Source: Cupriavidus plantarum (GTDB taxonomy: Bacteria; Pseudomonadota; Gammaproteobacteria; Burkholderiales; Burkholderiaceae). Taken from it: a DNA stretch of 64,000 nt. The stretch is taken from contig NZ_CAJPUX010000002.1 in assembly GCF_905397285.1 (NCBI RefSeq), positions 248,001 to 312,000 of the forward strand. Direction: 5' to 3'. Made by a program: the position numbers and the translations under genes. Shown here piece by piece: positions 33,956 to 42,050 of this stretch; within the stretch, counting starts at the first letter, position 1; each line of letters opens with the position of its first letter. The notes under the pieces are model-generated. The model searched no databases. It was not told the origin of the DNA and worked only from the letters and a program-made list of their open reading frames with translations.

Positions 33956-34972
33956 GTGAATCGATTTGCAAACAAAGTGGCGGCATGCCTCATGCTGCCG
34001 GGTATCATGTTGGCCGGCGCTTCGGTCGGAATCACCGCCGCCAACGCACAGCCCGCGCAGGCGGATGCCGGCGCCTATCCTTCGAAACCGGTCCGCATCG
34101 TCGTTCCCTTTGCGGCGGGCGGCGTGGCGGACGCCCTGCCGCGGCTCGTGGGCCAGAAGCTGTCGGAGCAGTGGGGCAAGTCGATCGTCGTCGACAACAA
34201 GCCCGGCGCGGCGGGCAACATCGGCATGGAGACGGTCGCGCGCGCCGCGCCCGATGGGTACACACTCGGCCTTGCACCGGCCGGCAACCTGACCGTCAAC
34301 CCGATCCTGTTCCCGAAGCTCGGCTTCGACGTGCGCGATCTCGTGCCCGTCACGATGCTGGCCGCCTCGCCCAACGTGCTTGTGGTCAATCCTTCCGTGC
34401 ACGTCCGCACGCTCAGGGACCTTGTCGGCTACGCCAGGGCCCACCCCGGCGAACTCAACTTCGCGTCGCCCGGCAACGGCAGCGGCGCCCACCTCGCCGG
34501 CGAACTGCTGAACCTGGAAGCGGGCATCAAGACCGTGCACGTGCCTTACAACGGCATGGCCACCGCGCTCAACGATGTGCTCGGCGGACAAGTGCAGATG
34601 ATGTTCGGCGGCATCTCGACGGTGCTACAGCACATCCGTACGGGCAAGCTCGTGCCGATTGCCGTCGCCGGTCCGCGCCGCCTGCCGCAATTGCCTAACG
34701 TGCCGACGGTGGCGGAATCCGGCTACCCCGGCTTTGACGTGACCTCGTGGTACGGCCTCGTCGCGCCGAAGGGCACCCCCGACGCGATCGTGCGTAAATG
34801 GCAGACCGACGTGGCTGCGGTGCTCCGCCAGCCAGACGTGCGCGAAAAGCTCGACGCCCTCGGCCTGGAACCCGTGGGCAGCACGCCGCAGGCCTTCGGC
34901 ACGACGATCTCGAGCGAAACGCTCAAATGGCGTGCGATCGTGCATCGCGCCAATATTCCGCCCCTGCAGTAA
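33956..34972 (+). CDS. Bug-family tripartite tricarboxylate transporter binding protein
   Basis: 338 residues from GTG 33956, with AGGGGAG 8-9 nt upstream. Signal peptide MNRFANKVAACLMLPGIMLA..ANA, then the family's PSKPVRIVVPFAAGGVADALPRLVGQKLSEQWGKSIVVDNKPGAAGNIGMETVARAAPDGYTLG. Bug proteins are periplasmic carboxylate receptors; most are orphans of their TctAB membrane parts, which are also absent here. It is followed within 15 bp by an ornithine-cyclodeaminase-like gene and then a PhnD-like gene, so it probably reports or captures the substrate of that pathway. Confidence 0.92.
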   Translation: MNRFANKVAACLMLPGIMLAGASVGITAANAQPAQADAGAYPSKPVRIVVPFAAGGVADALPRLVGQKLSEQWGKSIVVDNKPGAAGNIGMETVARAAPDGYTLGLAPAGNLTVNPILFPKLGFDVRDLVPVTMLAASPNVLVVNPSVHVRTLRDLVGYARAHPGELNFASPGNGSGAHLAGELLNLEAGIKTVHVPYNGMATALNDVLGGQVQMMFGGISTVLQHIRTGKLVPIAVAGPRRLPQLPNVPTVAESGYPGFDVTSWYGLVAPKGTPDAIVRKWQTDVAAVLRQPDVREKLDALGLEPVGSTPQAFGTTISSETLKWRAIVHRANIPPLQ

Positions 34973-34986
34973 AGGAGACCCCCAAA

Positions 34987-35997
34987 GTGGAAGAGAAGCA
35001 GATTCACCTGACCTACCTCAACGGTCCGGACGTGGCCAGGCTGGCGCTGACCGATGCCGAGATCCTCGCCGCCGTGGAGTCGGCGCTGGCCGCGCAGGGC
35101 CGCCGCGAGACCGTGATCGAGCCGCGCGTGCACCTCGTGCCCGAGTCGTCCGACAAGGGCCACTTCAACGTGCTGCGCGGTTACATCCGTCCGCTACACG
35201 TGGCGGGCGTGAAGGTAGTGTCCGACTACGTGGACAACTACAAGCAGGGGCTGCCGTCGGAGATGGCGATCCTCAACCTGTTCGATCCCGATAACGGCGT
35301 ACCGCTCGCGATGATCGATGCCACGGCCATCACCGACATGCGCACGGGCGCCGTCACCGCGCTCGGCGCGCGTCACCTCGCGCGCAAGGACAGCAAGGTG
35401 CTTGCGCACATCGGCGCGCGCGGCACATCGTACTGGAACGTGCGCCTGCTCGACTCGATCTTCGACTTCGACGAGATCCGCGTGCATTCGCGCCGCCCGG
35501 AAAGCCGGGAAGCGTTCGCCGCGCGCCTGTCGCGCGACCTCGGCAAGCCTGTGACCGTGACGACCGACTGGGAATCGTGCGTGCGCGGCGCGGATATCGT
35601 GGTGGAGGCCTCGCGCCTGCCCGCGCCGCAGCCGATGCTGCTGACCGAGTGGATCAAGCCCGGCGCGCTCGTGATTCCCTACGGCACCATGAGCGCGGTG
35701 GAACTGTCCCTGACCGACATCATGAGCAAGATGGTCGTCGACGACTGGGGCCAGTGCCGCAAGGGCCTGCCCTTCGGTGCCCTGCGCCAGCACGTCGACA
35801 GCGGACGCCTGAACGAAGAAAACCTGCATGCGGAGCTCGGCCAGATCGTCGCCGGACTCAAGCCCGGGCGCGAGCGCGACGACGAGACCATCCTGTTCTG
35901 GCACCGCGGCCTGTCGACGACCGATATCGCGCTGGGCCATGCGATGCTGACCAAGGCGCGCGGGCTCGGCATCGGCCAGTCGCTGCGTTTCGCCTGA
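34987..35997 (+). CDS. ornithine cyclodeaminase / mu-crystallin family enzyme
   Basis: 336 residues from GTG, behind AAGGAG. The Rossmann-like domain (SKVLAHIGARGTSYWNVRLLDSIFDFDEIRVHSRRPES) and the substrate part (RPLHVAGVKVVSDYVDNYKQGLPSEMAILNLFDPDNGVPLAMIDATAITDMRTGAVTALGARHLA) are those of the ornithine cyclodeaminase/mu-crystallin family, which also includes ketimine reductases and alanine or lysine dehydrogenases. The glycine motif GARGTS deviates from GxGxxG, so cofactor use may differ. Substrate unknown. Confidence 0.88.
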   Translation: MEEKQIHLTYLNGPDVARLALTDAEILAAVESALAAQGRRETVIEPRVHLVPESSDKGHFNVLRGYIRPLHVAGVKVVSDYVDNYKQGLPSEMAILNLFDPDNGVPLAMIDATAITDMRTGAVTALGARHLARKDSKVLAHIGARGTSYWNVRLLDSIFDFDEIRVHSRRPESREAFAARLSRDLGKPVTVTTDWESCVRGADIVVEASRLPAPQPMLLTEWIKPGALVIPYGTMSAVELSLTDIMSKMVVDDWGQCRKGLPFGALRQHVDSGRLNEENLHAELGQIVAGLKPGRERDDETILFWHRGLSTTDIALGHAMLTKARGLGIGQSLRFA

Positions 35998-36016
35998 GAA
36001 GGGCAAGGAGTACCAG

Positions 36017-36799
36017 ATGGCCAGCGGCATCGCCTCGTTCCGCATGTACAACGCCACGCCCGCGGTCGCGGCCGCGTGGCGCGCGCTGTTCACGCAGGTA
36101 TTCCAGGACCTGCGCTGGCCCGTCGAAGTCATTCCGCATGCGTGGCCCGCGCCGCTGACCGATCTCTGGCAGCGGCGCGATCTGGTGTGCGGGTTCATGT
36201 GCGGGTTGCCGTTCGTGCGCGGGGCGGCGCCGGTGGTGCCGTTGGTGGCACCGGTACTGCATGGCCACGCCCGTTATCGCTCCGAGGTGCTTGTACGTGC
36301 GGAGAGCGGATGGCGGACGATGGAGGATGCGTTCGGCTCCCGTTTCGGCTGGATGGCCGACCATTCGCAATCTGGGTATCACGCGGCGCGGCGGGCGCTC
36401 TCCTCCTACGCGCATGAGCGAGAAACATTGTTCAGCGCATCGATCGGCCCGCTCGACACGCCCGCGCGTACGCTCGAGGCGCTACGCACGCGCCAGATCG
36501 ACGTGACCGCGCTCGACAGCTTCTACCTCGACCTGCTGCGCCGCCATGCGCCAGAGACGCTCGCGGGTTTGCAGACCATCGCGGTCACGCCGTGGACGCC
36601 GAACCCGCTGCTGGTCGCGGCAGGCGACGTGCCGGTCGCGGACCGCGAGGCGCTGGTCTCGCACCTCGTGGCGATCGGCGATGCAGCGGCCTATCGCGCG
36701 CTGTTGGACGACGTCTGCATCGACCGCTTCGTCGTCCCGGACATCGACAGCTACGGCGTCCTGCTCGACCCCGTAGCGGACTACCCCGCGATCCGTTGA
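36017..36799 (+). CDS. PhnD/SsuA-like binding-protein domain without a signal peptide
   Basis: 260 residues. ASFRMYNATPAVAAAWRALFTQVFQDLRWPVEVI, LWQRRDLVCGFMCGLPFVRG, FGWMADHSQSGYHAARRAL, LRTRQIDVTALDSFYLDLLRRH follow the phosphonate-type periplasmic binding-protein fold (PF12974). The protein starts directly with the first beta strand: no signal peptide and no in-frame upstream start that would add one, so it would stay in the cytoplasm. It is the third gene after the Bug protein and the cyclodeaminase-like enzyme. A soluble ligand sensor or an enzyme on the same fold is possible. Confidence 0.8.
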   Translation: MASGIASFRMYNATPAVAAAWRALFTQVFQDLRWPVEVIPHAWPAPLTDLWQRRDLVCGFMCGLPFVRGAAPVVPLVAPVLHGHARYRSEVLVRAESGWRTMEDAFGSRFGWMADHSQSGYHAARRALSSYAHERETLFSASIGPLDTPARTLEALRTRQIDVTALDSFYLDLLRRHAPETLAGLQTIAVTPWTPNPLLVAAGDVPVADREALVSHLVAIGDAAAYRALLDDVCIDRFVVPDIDSYGVLLDPVADYPAIR

Positions 36800-36803
36800 G
36801 ACG

Positions 36804-37649
36804 TCAAACCTCCACGTCCCGCTGCGGCTTGCCGTCGTACGTCCACAGATACTGACGCGGGATCGGCCCCTTGTTGCGGCCGCCCTGCTGGGTTTGCTCC
36901 CAGGCATGCGACAGGATGCCGACCGAGCGCGACAGGCAGAACAGCCCGCGCGCGAGTGGCGCCGGAAAGCCGAGCTCGGCGTAGATCACCGCCGTGGCGC
37001 CGTCGATATTCATCGGAATCGGCTTGCTGCGCCCAGCGCCCAGCGCGGCTTCCACCGCGCGCGCGATCGTGGCGTAGCGGCCAGACACCACGCCATCCTT
37101 CGCGGCCGCATCCACCAATTCCAGCAGACGCGGCGCGCGCGGATCGAGCGGATGAAAGCGATGGCCGAAGCCCGACACGAACTTGCCGTGCAGATCGCGA
37201 TAGTCCTGCAGCGCCGCGGCCACCGCATCGTCTTGCGTGGCCCCGTCATCGATGCGCCGCGCGATGTCCTGATACAGCTCCACCGCCTGTTCGCCAGCGC
37301 CGCCATGCACGTCGCCGAGCACGTTCACGGCGGAGGCCATCGCATTGTTGAGGCCCACGCCGCAGGTTGCCGCCATGCGCGCGATCGCGATGCTCGGTGC
37401 CTGCGGGCCATGATCGACGGCGGCCATCAACGCGGCATCGAGCAGTTCGCCCTCGCGGCGGGCGGGGAGTTCGCCGCGCAGCATCAGCCAGATCATCTGC
37501 GCGAACGAGACGCGGCCGATCAGCTGTTCGATCGGATAACCGCGGTAACGGATCTCGCCGGGGCGCATGTCGATGATCTCCGTGCGCCACCAGTCCTGCG
37601 AAGCCTGCTGTCCCGCGTCGACGGCGGGCTTGTCGTTTTGCATGGTCAT
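36804..37649 (-). CDS. citryl-CoA lyase (citrate synthase-like)
   Basis: 281 residues, shorter than citrate synthase (about 430) and in the range of stand-alone citryl-CoA lyases. It has WWRTEIIDMRPGEIRYRGYPIEQLIG, HGPQAPSIAIARMAAT, GGAGEQAVELYQDI and FGHRFHPLDPRAPRLLEL, where His and Asp residues of the citrate-synthase active site occur. Its ATG overlaps the CoA-transferase stop (ATGA), so the two are coupled. They could activate a hydroxy-tricarboxylic acid as its CoA ester and cleave it to acetyl-CoA and an oxoacid (inference). Confidence 0.85.
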   Translation of the reverse strand: MTMQNDKPAVDAGQQASQDWWRTEIIDMRPGEIRYRGYPIEQLIGRVSFAQMIWLMLRGELPARREGELLDAALMAAVDHGPQAPSIAIARMAATCGVGLNNAMASAVNVLGDVHGGAGEQAVELYQDIARRIDDGATQDDAVAAALQDYRDLHGKFVSGFGHRFHPLDPRAPRLLELVDAAAKDGVVSGRYATIARAVEAALGAGRSKPIPMNIDGATAVIYAELGFPAPLARGLFCLSRSVGILSHAWEQTQQGGRNKGPIPRQYLWTYDGKPQRDVEV

Positions 37650-38845
37650 ACCGCGCGTGCCTCCTTGAGCGATGAGATGTCCGTGGCGTCGTAGCCGAGC
37701 TGCGCGAGAATCTCGTCGGTGTGCTCGCCCAGTTGCGGCGGGGGCGTATCGACCGACGGTGCCTCGCGATTGACCTTGAATCCCGTGCGCACGAGGCGGA
37801 TGTCGCGGCCCACGCCAGGAACGTTGGGGAATTCGCCGATCATGCCGCGATCGCGCACCTGCGGATGGGCGAGCGTGTCCGGCACATTCATCACCGGACC
37901 GGCTGGCACACCGGCGTCGTTGAGCAAGGTCCACCATTCCGTGGCCGATTTGCGCGCCAGTTCGGCTTCCAGCACCTGCTTCAGTACGCCGCGATTTGTG
38001 AGGCGCGCCTGGCGTTCCGCGAAGCGCGGGTCGGTGGCGAGGTCCGGCCGCTCGATGACGCGGCACACGGCCTCGAACTGCTCCTGCTTGTTGGCGGCGA
38101 TATTGAGCAGCCCCGCGCCGGTATGGAACGTGCCGGACGGACTCGCGGTCATGTTCTCGTTGCCCATCGGCGACGGATTCTTGCCGGCGATCAAATGGTT
38201 CGACACGACCCAGCCCATCGTAGCCAACGTCGCTTCCAGCATCGACACATCGAGGAAGTAACCCTCCGTGCGTTCGTGATCGGCCAGCGATGCGGCGATG
38301 GAAAAGGCCGCCGTGATACCGCCGATCGTGTCGGAGACCGGATAGCCCACGCGATACGGCGCGGTCTCCGCATCGCCCGTGATGCTCATCACGCCGGACA
38401 TCCCCTGGATGATCTGGTCGTACGCGGGCAGGTCCGAGAGGGGACCATCCTGACCGAAGCCCGAGATCGCACAATAGATCAGTCGAGGGTTCTCCTTACG
38501 TAGCTCCTCGTAACCGAGGCCGAGCCGCGTCATCACACCGGGCCGGAAATTCTCGACCACGACGTCCGCGCTCTGCACGAGCTTGCGGAAAACCTCCTTG
38601 CCCCGCGCGTGCTTGAAGTTGATCGTGATGGAACGCTTGCCCGGGTTCTGGGCGAGGAATGACACGCCCATCAGCGCCTTGTTCAGTTCCGCATCGGCGC
38701 CGAGCTGACGCGCGAGGTCTCCCGTGCCCGGCGTTTCCACCTTGATGACCTCGGCGCCCATGTGCGCGAGCTGGTGGCAGCAGAACGGGCCGGCCAGCAC
38801 GTTGGTCAGGTCCAGCACGCGGATGTTGCGTAGCGGCTTCTGCAT
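37646..38845 (-). CDS. CaiB/BaiF-type (class III) CoA-transferase
   Basis: 399 residues. N-terminal LRNIRVLDLTNVLAGPFCCHQLAHMGAEVIKVETP and RSITINFKHARGKEVFRKL, VVENFRPGVMTRLGLGYEEL, and the catalytic Asp region LPAYDQIIQGMSGVM are typical of formyl-CoA/succinyl-CoA:carboxylate transferases. It should swap CoA between a donor acyl-CoA and a carboxylic acid. It overlaps the citryl-CoA lyase gene by 4 bp and follows a Bug binding protein, fitting uptake and activation of a dicarboxylic or tricarboxylic acid. Confidence 0.91.
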   Translation of the reverse strand: MQKPLRNIRVLDLTNVLAGPFCCHQLAHMGAEVIKVETPGTGDLARQLGADAELNKALMGVSFLAQNPGKRSITINFKHARGKEVFRKLVQSADVVVENFRPGVMTRLGLGYEELRKENPRLIYCAISGFGQDGPLSDLPAYDQIIQGMSGVMSITGDAETAPYRVGYPVSDTIGGITAAFSIAASLADHERTEGYFLDVSMLEATLATMGWVVSNHLIAGKNPSPMGNENMTASPSGTFHTGAGLLNIAANKQEQFEAVCRVIERPDLATDPRFAERQARLTNRGVLKQVLEAELARKSATEWWTLLNDAGVPAGPVMNVPDTLAHPQVRDRGMIGEFPNVPGVGRDIRLVRTGFKVNREAPSVDTPPPQLGEHTDEILAQLGYDATDISSLKEARAV

Positions 38846-38857
38846 CGAAAACCCTCC

Positions 38858-39856
38858 TTACTCCACGCGAGCGCCGGACTCGCGCACGATGGCGCCCCAG
38901 CGGCTGTTCTCGCTCTTGATGAATGCGCCCAGTTCCTGCGCGGTGCCGCCGCGCGGCTCGCTGCCTTCCTCGCGCATGCGGGCGATGGTGTCGGGCTGCT
39001 TGAGCGCCTTGTTGACTTCCTCGTTGAGCCGCGCGACCACGTCGGCCGGCGTGCCGGCCGGGGCAACCAGCGCTTTCCAGTCCTCCGCGGCGAAACCGGC
39101 GTAACCCTGCTCGGCCACGGTCGGGACGTTCGGAAGCAGCGCTAGGCGCTTCGGCGAGGTCACCGCCAGCGCGCGCAGGCGGCCGGCCTTGAGCATCGGC
39201 AGCGCGATGGGCGGCGTGGCGAAGTAGAAATCGGTCTGGCCGCCCATGAGGTCGGTCAGCGCGGGCGACGCGCCCTTGTACGGTACGTGTAGCGCCTTGA
39301 AGCCCGCGCGGCGCTGGAACATCTCGCCGGTCAGATGGCCCACCGTGCCGGTGCCCGCGGAGGCCATCGACGTCTGCTTCGCCTTGGCCGCGGTCACGAA
39401 CTCGGCCAGCGTCTTGTAGGGGGCGTCCTGCCTGACGATCAGCACGACGGGCTGCGCGGACACGAGCACCACGGGCGTGAAGTCCTTGATTGGGTCGAAC
39501 GGCAGCTTGGGGTAAAGCGTGGGGTTGATGGCAAGGTTGGCGGTCTGACCCATGCCGATGGTGTAGCCATCGTTCTTTGCCTTGGCCACGGCGTCGAGGC
39601 CGATATTGCCTCCGGCGCCCGCGCGATTCTCCACCACGACGGTCCAGTGCGCGGCGGGGCCCACCTTGTCGAACACCAGCCGCGACAGCACGTCGGTGCC
39701 GCCCGCGGGAGGAAACGGCACGACGAGGCGGATGGGCTGCGTCGGATAGCCGGCGGCGATGGCCGAGGCGATCGGATTCAGCAGGCTCGGGACGGCGAGC
39801 GTCGTGGCGAGGGCGGTCAGCCGGCGCAGGGCGGCGCGGCGCGGGGTGGAATGCAT
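38858..39856 (-). CDS. Bug-family tripartite tricarboxylate transporter binding protein
   Basis: 332 residues from ATG 39856, with GGAGACCGATCC upstream. The signal region is Arg-rich (MHSTPRRAALRRLTALATTL..), then PTQPIRLVVPFPPAGGTDVLSRLVFDKV, AKNDGYTIGMGQTANLAINPTLYPKLPFDPIKDFTPVVLV, as in other Bug proteins. It heads the operon with the CoA-transferase and citryl-CoA lyase, only 12 bp from the former. No TctAB membrane subunits are nearby, the usual situation for this family. Confidence 0.92.
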   Translation of the reverse strand: MHSTPRRAALRRLTALATTLAVPSLLNPIASAIAAGYPTQPIRLVVPFPPAGGTDVLSRLVFDKVGPAAHWTVVVENRAGAGGNIGLDAVAKAKNDGYTIGMGQTANLAINPTLYPKLPFDPIKDFTPVVLVSAQPVVLIVRQDAPYKTLAEFVTAAKAKQTSMASAGTGTVGHLTGEMFQRRAGFKALHVPYKGASPALTDLMGGQTDFYFATPPIALPMLKAGRLRALAVTSPKRLALLPNVPTVAEQGYAGFAAEDWKALVAPAGTPADVVARLNEEVNKALKQPDTIARMREEGSEPRGGTAQELGAFIKSENSRWGAIVRESGARVE

Positions 39857-40111
39857 GGATCGGTCTCCGGGGAAGCGTTGTTTTTGCGTTCTATAAGACA
39901 GAACAACGGTCTTAAAGAAAGAACAAAGGGAGGATATGGGCGCCACCCTTCGCTGTCAAGGGACGGCATGACCACATCCGCCCGGGCGCTCCGACCCCCG
40001 ATGCTTGCACGCATATTGCTCTCCCGCATGGGAGGATGGACCGCTATTCCCGCGTGCCGTCTTCCGCGTCCACTACAATGACGCCCCGTTATCTCCCATT
40101 CCGCTTCCCAC

Positions 40112-41365
40112 ATGTCTCACGCCTGCGGCCTCGACTTCGGCACCTCCAACTCCACGATGGGCTGGTTGCGCCCCGGTCATCCGGTATTGCTGCCGCTCGA
40201 AGACGGCAAGTCCACGCTGCCGTCGGTGATCTTCTTCCATGCCGAGGATCCGCTCGTGGTCTACGGCCGCGCCGCGCTCTCGGACTATCTGGCCGGCTAT
40301 GAAGGCCGGCTCATGCGTTCGCTCAAAAGCCTGCTCGGCACGTCGATGATGGACGACAGCACCGAGGTCATGGGCCGCGCGATGCCGTTCCGCGATCTGC
40401 TCGCGCACTTCATTGGTGAACTGAAACGCCGCGGCGAGGCGGCCGCCGGCACGGAGTTCACGCAGGCCGTGCTGGGCCGGCCCGTATACTTCATCGACGA
40501 GGACCCGGTTGCCGACAAGCTGGCCGAGGACACGCTCGCGGAGATCGCGCGCAAGGCGGGCTTCAAGGACATCGCGTTTCAGTACGAGCCGATCGCGGCG
40601 GCGTTCGATTACGAAGCGGGCATCTCGCATGAGGAGCTCGTGCTCGTGGCCGACATCGGCGGCGGTACGTCGGACTTCTCTCTCGTGCGGCTGTCGCCCG
40701 AACGCGCAAAACGCCTCGACCGGCACGAGGACATTCTCGCCAATGGCGGTGTCCATATCGGCGGCACCGACTTCGACCGGGCACTGAGCCTGGCCAGTGC
40801 CATGCCGCTGCTCGGGCTCGGCAGCACGCTGCGCAGCGGCAAGGAGATGCCATCGAGCCAGTACTTCGACCTCGCGAGCTGGCACACGATCAATCTGGTC
40901 TACACGCGCAAGGCCTGGTCGGTGGTGATGGACAACTATCGCGACGCGGCCGATACGGAGAAGCTCGACCGGCTGATCCGCCTCATCAAGGATCGCGCGG
41001 GCCACTGGCTGGCCATCCAGGTGGAAGCGGCCAAGATCGCGCTGTCGGAAGCTGACGAGACGGGTGTGGATCTGGGGCGTATCGCGCCGGACCTCGTGCT
41101 GACGATCACGCGCGACGACTTCGACCAGTCGATCCACAAGCTCGTGACGAAGACGGAGACCGCCGTGCGCAACATGCTGGCCGATGCCGGCGTGGCGGGC
41201 GACAAGGTCGATACGATCCTGTTCACGGGGGGATCGAGCAGCGTGCCGATGCTGCGCGAGCGACTGTCGCATCTGCTGCCGCATGCGCGGCGCGTGGAAG
41301 GGGATCTGTTCGGGGGCATCGGCTCGGGTCTTGCCCGCGATGCCATGCGGAAGTTCGGCAGCTAG
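40112..41365 (+). CDS. YegD-like Hsp70 ATPase-domain protein
   Basis: 417 residues, an actin/Hsp70-type ATPase without the C-terminal peptide-binding domain. Phosphate loop 1 is GLDFGTSNSTMG, phosphate 2 is VADIGGGTSDFSLV, the adenosine motif is ILFTGGSSSVPML. The insertion pattern and length fit E. coli YegD. The role is uncertain: chaperone accessory or assembly ATPase. It is convergent with hpnG (16 bp between stops), with no terminator visible there. Confidence 0.9.
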   Translation: MSHACGLDFGTSNSTMGWLRPGHPVLLPLEDGKSTLPSVIFFHAEDPLVVYGRAALSDYLAGYEGRLMRSLKSLLGTSMMDDSTEVMGRAMPFRDLLAHFIGELKRRGEAAAGTEFTQAVLGRPVYFIDEDPVADKLAEDTLAEIARKAGFKDIAFQYEPIAAAFDYEAGISHEELVLVADIGGGTSDFSLVRLSPERAKRLDRHEDILANGGVHIGGTDFDRALSLASAMPLLGLGSTLRSGKEMPSSQYFDLASWHTINLVYTRKAWSVVMDNYRDAADTEKLDRLIRLIKDRAGHWLAIQVEAAKIALSEADETGVDLGRIAPDLVLTITRDDFDQSIHKLVTKTETAVRNMLADAGVAGDKVDTILFTGGSSSVPMLRERLSHLLPHARRVEGDLFGGIGSGLARDAMRKFGS

Positions 41366-41381
41366 GTTCGGCTAAGGTGGA

Positions 41382-42050
41382 CTAAGGCGCGCCGAGCGCG
41401 GCGCCTGCCATTCTCCGGGCGCGAGCGAGCGCGGCCTTTGCGGCCGCGGCGTCGCGGCCGAGGCGGATCAGCCCGCCGAGCTCCCATGGCGCCTTGAGCA
41501 ACCCCCTGACGACTGCCCCGATATCGGTGCTGCCATCCGCCGCCATGCCCGCCACGGCGAGCGGCGGCACCGGACGTTCGGCGGGATCGATCACGATTCG
41601 CAGCGCCGCGAACGGCAGGCCACGATCGCGTGCCGCGCGCGCGGCGATATGCGATTCCATATCCACGGCCAGCGCACCGTGCGCGCGATGCAGCGCGGCC
41701 TTCGCCGCCACCGTGGTCACCGCGGCATCCATGCCGGCAATCGGGCCGGACAACGCATCGGGCAGCGAAGCCCGCAGCGCGTCATGCCATGCCGCATCGC
41801 ACGGCAACACGACGTCGCCATCCTGCACAGCGGACGCCACGATCACCGCGCCGGGCGAGAGCCCCGGCGCCAGCCCGCCCGCGACGCCGATGCTGATGAC
41901 ACCGCGATGCGAATGCAAGGCGGCGGTCAGCACCTCCGCCAGCGCGCGGTCTCGGTAGCCATGTAGCGTGGTGACGCCCGGACCCGCCGCAATGCGGGAT
42001 TCGAACGTCATCCCGCTGACCGCGAGCACGGTGGCGTCGCCCACCGTCAC
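41382..42050 (-). CDS. hpnG: hopanoid-associated nucleoside phosphorylase HpnG
   Basis: 222 residues from a GTG that overlaps the shc stop by 4 bp (GTGA). It has the nucleosidase/phosphorylase pattern: GVISIGVAGGLAPGLSPGAVIVAS, VAMD-type ALAVDMESHIAARAARDRGLPFAALRIVIDPAERPVPP. HpnG removes adenine from adenosylhopane to give ribosylhopane, in extended hopanoid synthesis. Its partner HpnH, which makes adenosylhopane, is not in this window. Translational coupling to shc supports the assignment. Confidence 0.88.
   Translation of the reverse strand: MTVGDATVLAVSGMTFESRIAAGPGVTTLHGYRDRALAEVLTAALHSHRGVISIGVAGGLAPGLSPGAVIVASAVQDGDVVLPCDAAWHDALRASLPDALSGPIAGMDAAVTTVAAKAALHRAHGALAVDMESHIAARAARDRGLPFAALRIVIDPAERPVPPLAVAGMAADGSTDIGAVVRGLLKAPWELGGLIRLGRDAAAAKAALARARRMAGAALGAP

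Noticed and set aside
37650..38474. Upstream in-frame extension of the citryl-CoA lyase
   Set aside because: It lies wholly inside the CoA-transferase gene in another frame; the ATGA overlap at 37646-37649 gives a natural coupled start.
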